From Calothrix sp. 336/3 (GTDB lineage: Bacteria > Cyanobacteriota > Cyanobacteriia > Cyanobacteriales > Nostocaceae), in NCBI RefSeq assembly GCF_000734895.2, contig NZ_CP011382.1, positions 4,008,700-4,072,699 on the forward strand: a DNA stretch of 64,000 nt, written 5' to 3'. Position 1 is the first letter of the stretch. Every line of letters begins with the position of its first letter. Shown here piece after piece: positions 36,708 through 45,517 of this stretch. The position numbers and the translations under genes are program-made. Below the pieces are notes generated by a model that was given only the letters and a program-made list of their open reading frames with translations, had not been told where the DNA came from and searched no databases.

Positions 36708-37472
36708 ATGCTTTTTTCAAGGAAACAAAATATTAATTTTCTCGACTCAATACCTTCTTCTGCAAGAGAAACAGAGCGATGGGATAGAGAATGGATTAAT
36801 TACTTAAATACAGAGGATCCACGTCCTTTTTTAATACCTTATGATAATCTACATAAGGAACAAGCAGTAATAGATAATTTTTCTAAATTATCAGAAGCGG
36901 AAATTCTAGATGTAAGACTTTGTCAAGAACTACCTGCTTTGAGAATTTGGATACCAGGTTCTGATTTAGTTAATAAAAAAGTTTTAGAGATAGGTTGTGG
37001 TCCTGGGTTTTTAGGAAAGCAAATGGGACTAGTGGCTCAACATTATTTAGGCATTGATTATTCAAAGTTAGCACTATCCATTGCTAAGTTAGTATCTCCA
37101 AATAACTGTAATTACATTCATATTTCTGAGCGTCAAAATATATTAAAGTATGCAAATAGCATAGACACAATGGTAGGGCGTTTTTTCTTTATACACCAAA
37201 ATTTTGACAATGCAATCTGGTTATTGAAACTTGCTCATATCTTGTTGAAATCAGGAGGGGTGGTTAGTGCCGATTTTTATAAACCTACTTCAGGTATAGA
37301 GCAAGGAATAGTTTTTCCTGCAAAACATAACTTATCTAGTCAGTACCCTAGCTGTGCTTTCGAGTATTCCCAATTAGAAATTCAGGAATTAGCTGCACAA
37401 TGTGGATTTAAAATAGCTAGTACTCATCACCACTTAGAAATGCAACGCTTGTTTGTACGTTTTGAAAAATAA
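36708..37472 (+). CDS. Class I SAM-dependent methyltransferase
   Basis: This 254-residue methyltransferase has motif I VLEIGCGPGFLG (about 93-104), LGIDYSKLALSIAKL (motif II region) and a late LLKSGGVVSADFY strand. The substrate is not evident. Its place between the epimerase/propeller gene and a glycosyltransferase gene points to sugar O-methylation or terminal capping. It starts 21 bp after the upstream gene, preceded by an AGGAGC-like ribosome-binding site, and lies 15 bp before the next gene, so these three form an operon. Confidence 0.85.
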   Translation: MLFSRKQNINFLDSIPSSARETERWDREWINYLNTEDPRPFLIPYDNLHKEQAVIDNFSKLSEAEILDVRLCQELPALRIWIPGSDLVNKKVLEIGCGPGFLGKQMGLVAQHYLGIDYSKLALSIAKLVSPNNCNYIHISERQNILKYANSIDTMVGRFFFIHQNFDNAIWLLKLAHILLKSGGVVSADFYKPTSGIEQGIVFPAKHNLSSQYPSCAFEYSQLEIQELAAQCGFKIASTHHHLEMQRLFVRFEK

Positions 37473-37487
37473 TTTTTTATTAGACCT

Positions 37488-38705
37488 ATGCACATAGTAA
37501 TGCTGACACCTGATTGCTACATGATAGATAGACGTATTATTTTGGAGGCAAAGACTTTAATTAAAGCTGGTCATAAGGTGACTTTACTCGCTGGATTTGA
37601 AACACCAAAGGAAGAGCATTTTGAACAAAATGGTATTGACATTCATCGTTATTGCTATGATTGGGATGATGAAAGGTTAAAAGCAATCAGAGCTAAATTA
37701 CCTCGAAATGAGAGCTTAGTGAGATTTGTCAATAAAGCATATATGTTTTTGGCAAAAAGATTTTTAGAAATATCTCCTTTTGACCAGTTTATTATATCTA
37801 AAGCTTTAGATTTTCCAGCAGATGCCTATCATGTTCATGACCTACCATGTCTAAAAGCAGGTTACTATGCATCAAAAGCACGAAATGTGCCATTAATTTA
37901 TGATGCCCATGAGTTATATTATGCTCAAGAAGTTTTACCTGCTAAGTTACAAAAGATATACTTTAAGCTGGAAAAAAAATATATTAAATATCCAAATATT
38001 GTTATTACAGTCAATGAATTCATAGCCTCGTTAATGGCTGAACGCTACCAAATAAAAGAGCCAAAAGTCATTATGAATTGCACAGAAATTCCTAATCATT
38101 TTCAGCCAGATATTGCCAAGCAGAAATTGCAAAACAAAGGGAAAATTCCTTCTGACTATAAAATAATTCTCTATCAAGGCTGGATTTCATCAGAAAGAAA
38201 TCTCGATACTTTGATTAAAGGTGTGAAATGGTTTCCACCAAATGCATGCTTAGTCATAATAGGCTATGGAGACTACGAAAAAAACTTGAGACAAATTGCA
38301 GAACAAGAGGGAATATCAGAAAAAGTTTTCTTTTTGGGGCAAGTTCCTAGTGAAGAGATGTTGAATTACTCTTCTGGTGCAGATATAGGCGTTATTCCTT
38401 ATCTTCCCATCGATGATAATCACCTATATTGTTCACCTAATAAATTTTTTGAATACATACTTGCAGGTGTACCAATTATTGCAGAAAAGTTACCATTCTT
38501 TCAGAAAATGAGTGAGCAATATGGTGTTGTTCAAACTGCAAATATGAGTTCACCTGAATCTTTTGGCAATATGGTATCTCAATTACTTTCCGAAGAAGAG
38601 ACTTTAGAACAAATGAAAATATCTTGCCACAATGCAAGCAAGGAATTAAATTGGGACGAAGAGAGTAAAAAACTATTATTATTTTATCAGGATATTGTCT
38701 CATGA
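37488..38705 (+). CDS. Family 4-type glycosyltransferase
   Basis: This 405-residue GT-B glycosyltransferase begins with the typical N-terminus MHIVMLTPDCYMIDRRIILEA. The acceptor side contains YHVHDLPCLKAGYYA and YDAHELYY; the donor side contains YQGWISSERNLDTLIKG, FLGQVPSEEM and the sugar-nucleotide motif FFEYILAGVPIIAE. It should act in the cytosol on the growing repeat unit. It is the last gene of the rightward group and is convergent with the second asnB-like gene, 34 bp away. Confidence 0.88.
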   Translation: MHIVMLTPDCYMIDRRIILEAKTLIKAGHKVTLLAGFETPKEEHFEQNGIDIHRYCYDWDDERLKAIRAKLPRNESLVRFVNKAYMFLAKRFLEISPFDQFIISKALDFPADAYHVHDLPCLKAGYYASKARNVPLIYDAHELYYAQEVLPAKLQKIYFKLEKKYIKYPNIVITVNEFIASLMAERYQIKEPKVIMNCTEIPNHFQPDIAKQKLQNKGKIPSDYKIILYQGWISSERNLDTLIKGVKWFPPNACLVIIGYGDYEKNLRQIAEQEGISEKVFFLGQVPSEEMLNYSSGADIGVIPYLPIDDNHLYCSPNKFFEYILAGVPIIAEKLPFFQKMSEQYGVVQTANMSSPESFGNMVSQLLSEEETLEQMKISCHNASKELNWDEESKKLLLFYQDIVS

Positions 38706-38739
38706 AGCTGGCAGTTAATTAAAATATTATTTCTTATAC

Positions 38740-40644
38740 CTAGTCTATGATTTTCCGATATGCATAGTGCTGATCATGAAATTCTTGATGCCACAATTCT
38801 AAGCATAATAGTCCCCATATTTTACGACCAAACTTATTTTCTTTGTCAAGACTTTTAAGTATTAATTTACTATTAACTAGATTTCTATTTAAAGCAGATT
38901 TGGTAGAAAAAATATCATAAATAAAATCATTTAAATCAATTTGCATCCACTCTACTAAAGGGACTGGAAATCCCATCTTGTCTTGACGATGGGAAATAGA
39001 TTCAGGTAGATAATTATACATTGAATTTTTTAAAACCTGTTTCATCGTGCCATCTTTAAATTTAATATTTGCGGGAATTGTTGCAGCTAATTCCACAAGT
39101 GGATGATCTAAGAAAGGAACCCTTGATTCTAAGCCATGTGCCATACTAACTCTATCTTCAATCTGCAAGAGTGCAGGTAATAGAGTTTTAAAATCAAAAT
39201 GTGTCATACTATCAAAGTAAGATTCTTGTCCAACATTCTCGGCTAAGAAAATTTCCTGAAAAGTCTCAAAGGGTGAATAGTTACCTAGAGTTTCCCAATT
39301 AATTTCATTTCCTAGGGAAGGAGCGCGATTAATTAAACGAAAATATCGCCTATCTATGTCTTCAAATAAACCATCACGCCAAAACTCTTTCAACATAGGT
39401 TTATATTTGCGTAGTGCTGTTAAATTCGGAATGATTGATTCATAGGTGACAATGAAATTCCCCGAATGCATAGTGCCATCTATCGCCCCTTTAATACACT
39501 GCTCAAAATAAGCAATTAAATAGCGAGTATAACCGCCAAAAATTTCATCTGCACCCTGTCCTCCCAGAACTACCTTGCGATACTTACTTGCTAACTGGGA
39601 AATCATATATTGAGGGAAAGAGCCAGGTCCTGCCACCGGATAATCTAAATGGTAAATAACCTTGCGGATATTTTCAATAAAATCTGTTGCTGTAATATCT
39701 AGTTCGTGTAATTCAAATCCGCTCCATCCAGCTAATTCTCTGGCATATTTACTTTCGTCATAGTCTTCGCTAAGGGAAAATTTTCCCGTAAATCCTAAAA
39801 ATTGGTCATCAGATTTTTGATTAGCGAGAGAAGCAACAATACTAGAATCCAATCCACCACTTACATAAGCACCAATAGGTACATCACTACGCATATGTAA
39901 ATCGACAGATTCACACAAAAGACTTCTAATTTGTTCTTCAAAATATTTGGCAGTGTGGTCGAAATCTAAATTATAGTAAACTTCCCAATAACGTTTAATG
40001 GATACATTGCCATTCACGACTGTCAGAACATGACCAGGTAAAAGTTCGTTGATACCTTTAAATAGAGTTTTACCTGCTAGGCAAAATTGAAAAGTTAAAT
40101 AATCTTTGAATCCTTCCAAGTCAGTTTCAATATTTTTCAAGAAAGGTAATAGAGCTTTTGCTTCAGAAGCAAAGTATAGGACTTTATCAACTACAGTATA
40201 GTAAAAAGGTTTGATTCCAAAACGGTCCCTGGCACAAAATAAAGTTTGGTTTGATTCATCCCATAGGGCAAATGCAAACATACCTCGCAGATGGTTGACA
40301 CAATCCATTCCCCACTTACGATATGCTTGTAAAATTACTTCTGTGTCAGAATTAGTACGAAAATTTTTATACCCTAGTTCTTGTCTCAGTTCCAAATAGT
40401 TATAAATTTCGCCATTGTAGGTTAGCCAATTTCCACCTTGGTCAGTCATGGGTTGACTACCCGTATTTAAATCAATAATACTTAAGCGACGATGGGCAAA
40501 GCCAATATGTTGTGAGGGATGTTGCCAAATTCCTTCCCCATCAGGACCACGATGAATTTGCAATTGATTCATCACTGCTAATCTGCGATTTAAGGAGGGA
40601 ATAGTTTCCCAGTCAAGATTGATTGCACCAGCGATTCCACACAT
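38740..40644 (-). CDS. asnB: Asparagine synthase (glutamine-hydrolysing) family amidotransferase, second copy
   Basis: 634 residues with nucleophile Cys2 (MCGIAGAINL), glutaminase motifs (RGPDGEG, YNGEIYNYLELR) and the synthetase PP-loop SGGLDSS. Both active sites look intact. It is clearly divergent from the copy at 27 kb, so the two are not a recent duplication. It is first in a leftward run only 14 bp from the alpha/beta hydrolase stop. In this setting it may amidate a uronic acid carboxyl group; free asparagine synthesis is the alternative. Confidence 0.9.
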   Translation of the reverse strand: MCGIAGAINLDWETIPSLNRRLAVMNQLQIHRGPDGEGIWQHPSQHIGFAHRRLSIIDLNTGSQPMTDQGGNWLTYNGEIYNYLELRQELGYKNFRTNSDTEVILQAYRKWGMDCVNHLRGMFAFALWDESNQTLFCARDRFGIKPFYYTVVDKVLYFASEAKALLPFLKNIETDLEGFKDYLTFQFCLAGKTLFKGINELLPGHVLTVVNGNVSIKRYWEVYYNLDFDHTAKYFEEQIRSLLCESVDLHMRSDVPIGAYVSGGLDSSIVASLANQKSDDQFLGFTGKFSLSEDYDESKYARELAGWSGFELHELDITATDFIENIRKVIYHLDYPVAGPGSFPQYMISQLASKYRKVVLGGQGADEIFGGYTRYLIAYFEQCIKGAIDGTMHSGNFIVTYESIIPNLTALRKYKPMLKEFWRDGLFEDIDRRYFRLINRAPSLGNEINWETLGNYSPFETFQEIFLAENVGQESYFDSMTHFDFKTLLPALLQIEDRVSMAHGLESRVPFLDHPLVELAATIPANIKFKDGTMKQVLKNSMYNYLPESISHRQDKMGFPVPLVEWMQIDLNDFIYDIFSTKSALNRNLVNSKLILKSLDKENKFGRKIWGLLCLELWHQEFHDQHYAYRKIID

Positions 40645-40658
40645 CTTTCAATAATTTA

Positions 40659-41708
40659 TTAGCTATAGTTTGTAGGAAATTTTTTAGATAGCCATGACCA
40701 GGCAAACTGTTTTACATTGAGAGGCCATCCATGCTTCCCTTTGAAGAAAGCCCAATCGATAGAAGGAAACCTATTCATGATATCTTGAATTTCATCATTA
40801 GGAAATGTTGCAACTAAAATCTCATCTTGCAAGTAGTTGCAAATTAAGGCATTTCGAGGGGCGATCGCCGCTACTAATTCTGCGTAAGTGAATTTTGTAG
40901 GAATAGATAAAAGTCCTTTATACCATCTACTGCGACTCCATCTTTCAGGATTTGGGTCTTGTTTAAAATTTACAAAACCTGCATTAGCAATTACGGTGTG
41001 TACCCTTGTATCTAAAGCTGCGGAGAAAAGAGAATAAATTGCACCTTGTGAATGACCAACTAAGGCAATATGATTGACATTAAATCCAGAGATTGCTAAA
41101 GAATCAAGCAGCCATGAAATTTCGGAAACGTCTTTACCTATGGCTGACCAATTAGGATATTTTTGATAAAAGTTGCTGGTATCCCATTGGTTTTTGGGTT
41201 GACGTGAACCTGTAAATGTCAGTGTAGGGCATACCACCATATAGCCTTTATCTGCTAGCATTTTCCCATAAAACATCTCAGCTTTACCTGATTGTCCGCA
41301 AGGCTCTTTCCCGCCAACAAAATTAGTTTCATGAATAGCTATAACCAGTGGTGCTAAGGATTGATTAGATTTTTCTGTCTCCTGTTTAGGATAGTTGAGT
41401 ATGGTAACTGGAACTTTTTCTGCAATAGGATTAACATAATAAAATTCTACATCTTTAATTTGTATTAATGGACTGATTTTACTTTGTAATGGTGGAGGAT
41501 TTCCTAAGACAGGTTTTACATACTGATTAAGAAACTCTTCACGGGTCAAATTGTTTTCGTTATACCAGGGATTATTACTACTTTTTATTGGTGATTTGTC
41601 ATATGAAATAGAAAATAGAAATAAACATAAAAATATAATTATAATAATAAAAATTCTATTTTTCTTCAGAAGTGTATTAATAATTTTTTGTCTTATATCG
41701 AAAAACAC
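40659..41708 (-). CDS. Membrane-anchored alpha/beta hydrolase
   Basis: This 349-residue protein has one N-terminal transmembrane anchor (about 17-35, very Ile-rich) and an alpha/beta hydrolase domain behind it. The nucleophile elbow is GHSQG with Ser220, and KGKHGWPL near the end supplies the likely catalytic His. It resembles esterase/dienelactone-hydrolase-like enzymes. With the locus around it, de-O-acetylation or hydrolysis of the polysaccharide at the outer face of the inner membrane is a reasonable guess, not shown by sequence. The low-GC N-terminal part resembles the 34 kb gene in composition. Confidence 0.75.
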   Translation of the reverse strand: MFFDIRQKIINTLLKKNRIFIIIIIFLCLFLFSISYDKSPIKSSNNPWYNENNLTREEFLNQYVKPVLGNPPPLQSKISPLIQIKDVEFYYVNPIAEKVPVTILNYPKQETEKSNQSLAPLVIAIHETNFVGGKEPCGQSGKAEMFYGKMLADKGYMVVCPTLTFTGSRQPKNQWDTSNFYQKYPNWSAIGKDVSEISWLLDSLAISGFNVNHIALVGHSQGAIYSLFSAALDTRVHTVIANAGFVNFKQDPNPERWSRSRWYKGLLSIPTKFTYAELVAAIAPRNALICNYLQDEILVATFPNDEIQDIMNRFPSIDWAFFKGKHGWPLNVKQFAWSWLSKKFPTNYS

Positions 41709-41746
41709 AGATTTTTAAAATAAAATAAATAATGATTGTATCTTAG

Positions 41747-42610
41747 TCATACATAATCGCTGAAAACTTTTTTCATCCGATTAAAAAACCAGAAGCCACC
41801 AATAAAAGTCAACACAGACATACTAAATAAAGGTATGAGAATCCTGGTAGCAGGTAAGGTATTGAGCATTAAAACAGATTGATAGGAAATGATGATGTAG
41901 TAGAGAGGATTAATGGCTAAAAAAGGGCGCATTGCGGCTGGAACCATAGCTTCTGTATAAGCAATGGGACTCAACATCATCAAGATGAGGGTTAAAACTG
42001 CAACTATATTTTGAATATCTCTAATGTAAACATTGAGACTAGAGAGAATCCAAATTAAACCAATAGAAAACAAGATTTGACATATCCAGACTAACAAAAA
42101 TAGAGGTGAAAGAATTGAGAGCTTACCTAAAAAGATTAATGCGATCACCAATAAAATCATCCCAACTACTTGAGTTGCTTGACCGACAAGAACAGCTTTT
42201 ACTGGGACTAGTTCTATGGGGAAAAGAGTATTTTTAATCAGATTAGCACTGGCAACAACAGAAGAAACTCCATAACTAAGAGCTTCCGAAAAGCCTAAAA
42301 AAGGAATTAAACCACAGAAAATTAAAGCTACATAATCATTAGCTCCGAGGGTGGGAAATCTAACTTTAAATATGTAGAGATAGACAATAGCGTAGGTTCC
42401 GAGAAATAACAAGGGATAAATAACCAGCCAAAATAGCCCTAATACGGAACCAGCATGACGAGTTTTAATTTCATTGATTGTGGTTTGATATAACATGGCA
42501 CGATGCCGCCATAAAGTAGAGAAAGGCGGCAAAATTATATCCGAACCCAGAATCCGAAAAGAGTTCAAGAAATGTCTGAAGAATTGGGAAGGTGCTGGTT
42601 TTTTGAGCAT
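41747..42610 (-). CDS. wzm: Polysaccharide export ABC permease, Wzm-like
   Basis: This 287-residue ABC-2 type permease has about six membrane helices. The N-terminal amphipathic stretch before TM1 (LWRHRAMLYQTTINEIKTRHAGS) and LGLFWLVIYPLLFLG are characteristic of Wzm/KpsM-type exporters, and SLNVYIRDIQNIV fits the family's fourth-loop motif. It forms the channel for lipid-linked glycan and should pair with the Wzt-like ATPase at 29 kb. Their separation by 11 kb on opposite strands is unusual, since wzm and wzt normally adjoin. Confidence 0.9.
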   Translation of the reverse strand: MLKKPAPSQFFRHFLNSFRILGSDIILPPFSTLWRHRAMLYQTTINEIKTRHAGSVLGLFWLVIYPLLFLGTYAIVYLYIFKVRFPTLGANDYVALIFCGLIPFLGFSEALSYGVSSVVASANLIKNTLFPIELVPVKAVLVGQATQVVGMILLVIALIFLGKLSILSPLFLLVWICQILFSIGLIWILSSLNVYIRDIQNIVAVLTLILMMLSPIAYTEAMVPAAMRPFLAINPLYYIIISYQSVLMLNTLPATRILIPLFSMSVLTFIGGFWFFNRMKKVFSDYV

Positions 42611-42810
42611 TGGCTCAGGGGGTGGTTAATAACAGGGAACAGGGAACATAAGACAGTACTCAACGAACCTTTCACAAATTCTGTAATTACAGGGAATGAA
42701 AGATGTGGGCGATCGCTATCAAAATCAGTGATAAATTGGCATCGATTCTGTAAAACACAAAACCTCTAACGAAAATCACTGGGGATGAGTTCAGTCACAA
42801 TGGAAATATG

Positions 42811-43974
42811 CTATTCAGTCAAGATTTTTTGCATATTTGCCACAATATATTCAATATTTGCAGATGACATTTCTGGCCAAATGGGCAAACTGAGAACCTG
42901 AGTTGCTAGTAAATCACTGACAGGATTAGCTGGATATTGTCCTTGATAAACTGGTAATTTATCCTGGGGTACGGGATAGTAAATCATACTACCAATGCCC
43001 TGCTTGCCTAAATATTCTTGTACAGAATCGCGTTTATTATCCAAAATCCGAATGGTATATTGGTGAAACACATGACCATCGGCTAGGTGTGGTGTAATCA
43101 CACCGGGAATACCCGCCAGTAAATCATTATAGGTTTTGGCTACCCTGCGTCTACCCTGATTCCATTCATCGATGTGAGGTAGCTTGACACGCAAAATTGC
43201 CGCCTGCATAGTGTCTAAACGGGAATTGTAGCCTAAAACCTCGTTATGATATTTCTTTTTCGCTCCATGGACACGCAACATCCGAGCAGTTTCGGCAACT
43301 TGCTCATCGTCAGTTACAATTAACCCCCCATCACCGTAAGCACCTAAATTCTTAGAAGGGAAGAAAGAATAAGCACCCACATTGCCGATAGTACCAGTAT
43401 GTTTGCCAGTGATGGAGGTACGGATACTTTCGGGACAATTTAAGTCGCAGGGGGCACAGTTACTGTAGTAGCGCGCACCGAAGGATTGGGCACAATCTTC
43501 AATCACCTTGAGGTTGTGAGCTTGGGCAATGTCTAGAATTGCCGCCATCGCTGCCGGATTGCCATAGAGATGCACGGGCATAATGGCTTTGGTGCGGGGT
43601 GTAATTTTGGCAACAATGGCTGTGGGGTCAAGGTTAAAAGTCTCGGCGTTGATATCAGCAAAGATAGGTATAGCTCCGACGTTGCTGATAGATTCTGCTG
43701 TGGCAAAAAAGCTAAAGGGAGTGGTAATGACTTCATCCCCCACACCTATCCCTAAAGCTTTTAAACCAATTACCAAAGCATCGGTTCCAGAATTCACCGC
43801 GATCGCCTGCTTGACTCCCAGATATGCTGCTACCTCCTGCTCAAATAGCTTGACATCTGGTCCCATAATAAACTGACCAGATTCCAACACACGGACGATC
43901 GCCTCTTGCATCTCAGTTTTGAGGGATTCATACTGGGGTTTGAGGTCAAGAACAGGAATCTTAGTTTGGCTCAT
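42811..43974 (-). CDS. wbpE: UDP-sugar aminotransferase, DegT/DnrJ/EryC1 family, WbpE-like
   Basis: PLP-dependent 3-aminotransferase, 387 residues. It places the 3-amino group on UDP-2-acetamido-3-keto-glucuronate. The PLP lysine is K208 in FFPSKNLGAYGDGG, and NSGTDAL, HLYGNPA and EDCAQSFGA are typical of the family. Residues about 170-190 form an extra loop with three cysteines (C173-x2-C176-x3-C180) where most relatives go straight from SFGARY to the TGTIG strand. Its ATG overlaps the wbpD stop (ATGA), showing translational coupling with wbpA-B-D. Confidence 0.9.
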   Translation of the reverse strand: MSQTKIPVLDLKPQYESLKTEMQEAIVRVLESGQFIMGPDVKLFEQEVAAYLGVKQAIAVNSGTDALVIGLKALGIGVGDEVITTPFSFFATAESISNVGAIPIFADINAETFNLDPTAIVAKITPRTKAIMPVHLYGNPAAMAAILDIAQAHNLKVIEDCAQSFGARYYSNCAPCDLNCPESIRTSITGKHTGTIGNVGAYSFFPSKNLGAYGDGGLIVTDDEQVAETARMLRVHGAKKKYHNEVLGYNSRLDTMQAAILRVKLPHIDEWNQGRRRVAKTYNDLLAGIPGVITPHLADGHVFHQYTIRILDNKRDSVQEYLGKQGIGSMIYYPVPQDKLPVYQGQYPANPVSDLLATQVLSLPIWPEMSSANIEYIVANMQKILTE

Positions 43975-44552
43975 GAAATTCTGATTACTTCTGTGTCTGA
44001 TATTTGTTGGTATTTGCTACCTGTAGAGTCTACGGCATAGCCATCAGCATCAAACTGTAGCACATCGCCATAGGCACTCATCCAACCAATTATTTTGGCT
44101 GGGACTCCAGCCACCATGGCATAGGATGGCACATCCTTGGTAACTACTGCCCCCGCAGCCACAAAAGCACATTCGTGTAATGTGACACCACAAACTATAG
44201 TCGCATTGGCACCAATACTAGTTCCGCGTTTAACTAAGGTTTGGTGGTAATCATTACTGGTATTGCGGGGATATTCACAACGGGGTGTCTTGACGTTGGT
44301 AAATACCATGCTGGGACCACAGAAAACATAATCTTCTAAAATGACCCCTTCGTAAAGAGAGACGTTGTTCTGGATTTTGCAATAATCGCCCACTACCACG
44401 TTATTAGAAACAAGAACATTTTGTCCGAAGATACAATTGCGACCTATCTTGGCTTTACTAAAGATGTGACAAAAGTGCCAGATTTTTGTACCTTCGCCAA
44501 TATCTGCCCCCGCATCCACGTAACTGGATTCATGTACAAAATAATTAGTCAT
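43971..44552 (-). CDS. wbpD: UDP-2-acetamido-3-amino-glucuronate 3-N-acetyltransferase, WbpD-like
   Basis: This left-handed beta-helix acetyltransferase of 193 residues has hexapeptide repeats throughout (IGEGTKIWHFCHIF, IGRNCIFGQNVLVSNNV, SIGANATIVCGVTL). Typical WbpD features are SMVFTNVKTPRCEYPR, the lysine-containing TLVKRGTSIG and AGAVVTKDVPSYAMVAGVPAKIIGW. It acetylates the 3-amino group made by WbpE. The ATG at 44552 overlaps the end of wbpB by 8 nt, and the frame's earlier start at 44576 is not needed. The C-terminus (CSTG-like tail replaced by DSTGSKYQ) is slightly extended. Confidence 0.92.
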   Translation of the reverse strand: MTNYFVHESSYVDAGADIGEGTKIWHFCHIFSKAKIGRNCIFGQNVLVSNNVVVGDYCKIQNNVSLYEGVILEDYVFCGPSMVFTNVKTPRCEYPRNTSNDYHQTLVKRGTSIGANATIVCGVTLHECAFVAAGAVVTKDVPSYAMVAGVPAKIIGWMSAYGDVLQFDADGYAVDSTGSKYQQISDTEVIRIS

Positions 44553-45504
44553 GGAAAGATTTTTGTGCCTCCTCAAGAATTTCGACTACTGCCACCCCAT
44601 TCCAGCCATCGGAGCGGGGTTTTTGGCGAGTTTGTAGACAATCTAAGAAATGCTGACACTCAATTTTTAACGGTTCCGATGCGGCAACTGAGACAATTTC
44701 CTGACCTTGATCGTGATGCTGCAAATCTTGGTCTATATGCTTATGGTGGATAGTTACCGTTTGTGATACTTCGTCGTAAACCAGCATTTGCTTCTGAGCA
44801 ATGACGACTGTGGAACGCTCCACTAAGGGTGCATACCAAGAACAACTAATTTGGGCTGATTGACCATTATGAAAATCCAGGTGGACTTGTACGTAGTCTT
44901 CTATACCTGGTTGGAGAATGGCATTACCAAATGCTTTGACTGTTTTCAGTTGGGGATTTCCCAGAAGTTCTAAAACTACGGAAACATCGTGGGGAGCGAA
45001 AGACCACCAAACGTTTTCTTCCCTGCGGACTTTACCTAGTTTTAACCTGCGAGTGGCAACATGTAATACTTGACCTGCCTGACCACTGGCTAAATATTCT
45101 CCCATCCAGGCGATCGCGGGTTGGTATAACAATAAGTGCCCAACCATGAGAATTCGCCCCTGTTCCTGGGCATAGGTTGCCAATTTTTTCGCTTCCTCAG
45201 TTCGCAGGGTCATGGGTTTCTCCACGAAAACATCCTTACCTGCGCTTAAAGCTGCCATTGCCAATTCATAGTGGCTAGGGGCTGGAGTTGCCAAAACCAA
45301 GGCAGATACATCCGTTGCCAGGGCTGCGGCAAAATCATCATAGGTGGGAACATCGGGATAGGTGGTGGCGATCGCCTGTCGCAAAGCGGGGTGAGCTTCT
45401 GCCACTCCTGCTAATGCACCTAAATTATGGAAGTTCCGCACCAGATTTTTACCCCAGTTGCCCGCCCCGACAACAATTACCTGTGTATTTGTCAAATTTG
45501 TCAC
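44545..45504 (-). CDS. wbpB: UDP-GlcNAcA 3-dehydrogenase, Gfo/Idh/MocA family, WbpB-like
   Basis: This 319-residue NAD-dependent oxidoreductase has a Rossmann start (VVGAGNWGKNLVRNF), the family EKP motif (VFVEKPMTL) and a C-terminal alpha/beta domain (FAPHDVSVVLELLG). In the Wbp pathway it oxidises C3 of UDP-N-acetyl-glucuronate and works coupled with WbpE. It lies between wbpA (13 bp upstream) and wbpD (8-nt overlap), the same order as in known diacetamido-uronate loci, which is the main reason for naming it within a large family. Confidence 0.88.
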   Translation of the reverse strand: MTNLTNTQVIVVGAGNWGKNLVRNFHNLGALAGVAEAHPALRQAIATTYPDVPTYDDFAAALATDVSALVLATPAPSHYELAMAALSAGKDVFVEKPMTLRTEEAKKLATYAQEQGRILMVGHLLLYQPAIAWMGEYLASGQAGQVLHVATRRLKLGKVRREENVWWSFAPHDVSVVLELLGNPQLKTVKAFGNAILQPGIEDYVQVHLDFHNGQSAQISCSWYAPLVERSTVVIAQKQMLVYDEVSQTVTIHHKHIDQDLQHHDQGQEIVSVAASEPLKIECQHFLDCLQTRQKPRSDGWNGVAVVEILEEAQKSFHD

Positions 45505-45517
45505 CTCTTTTCTGCCC

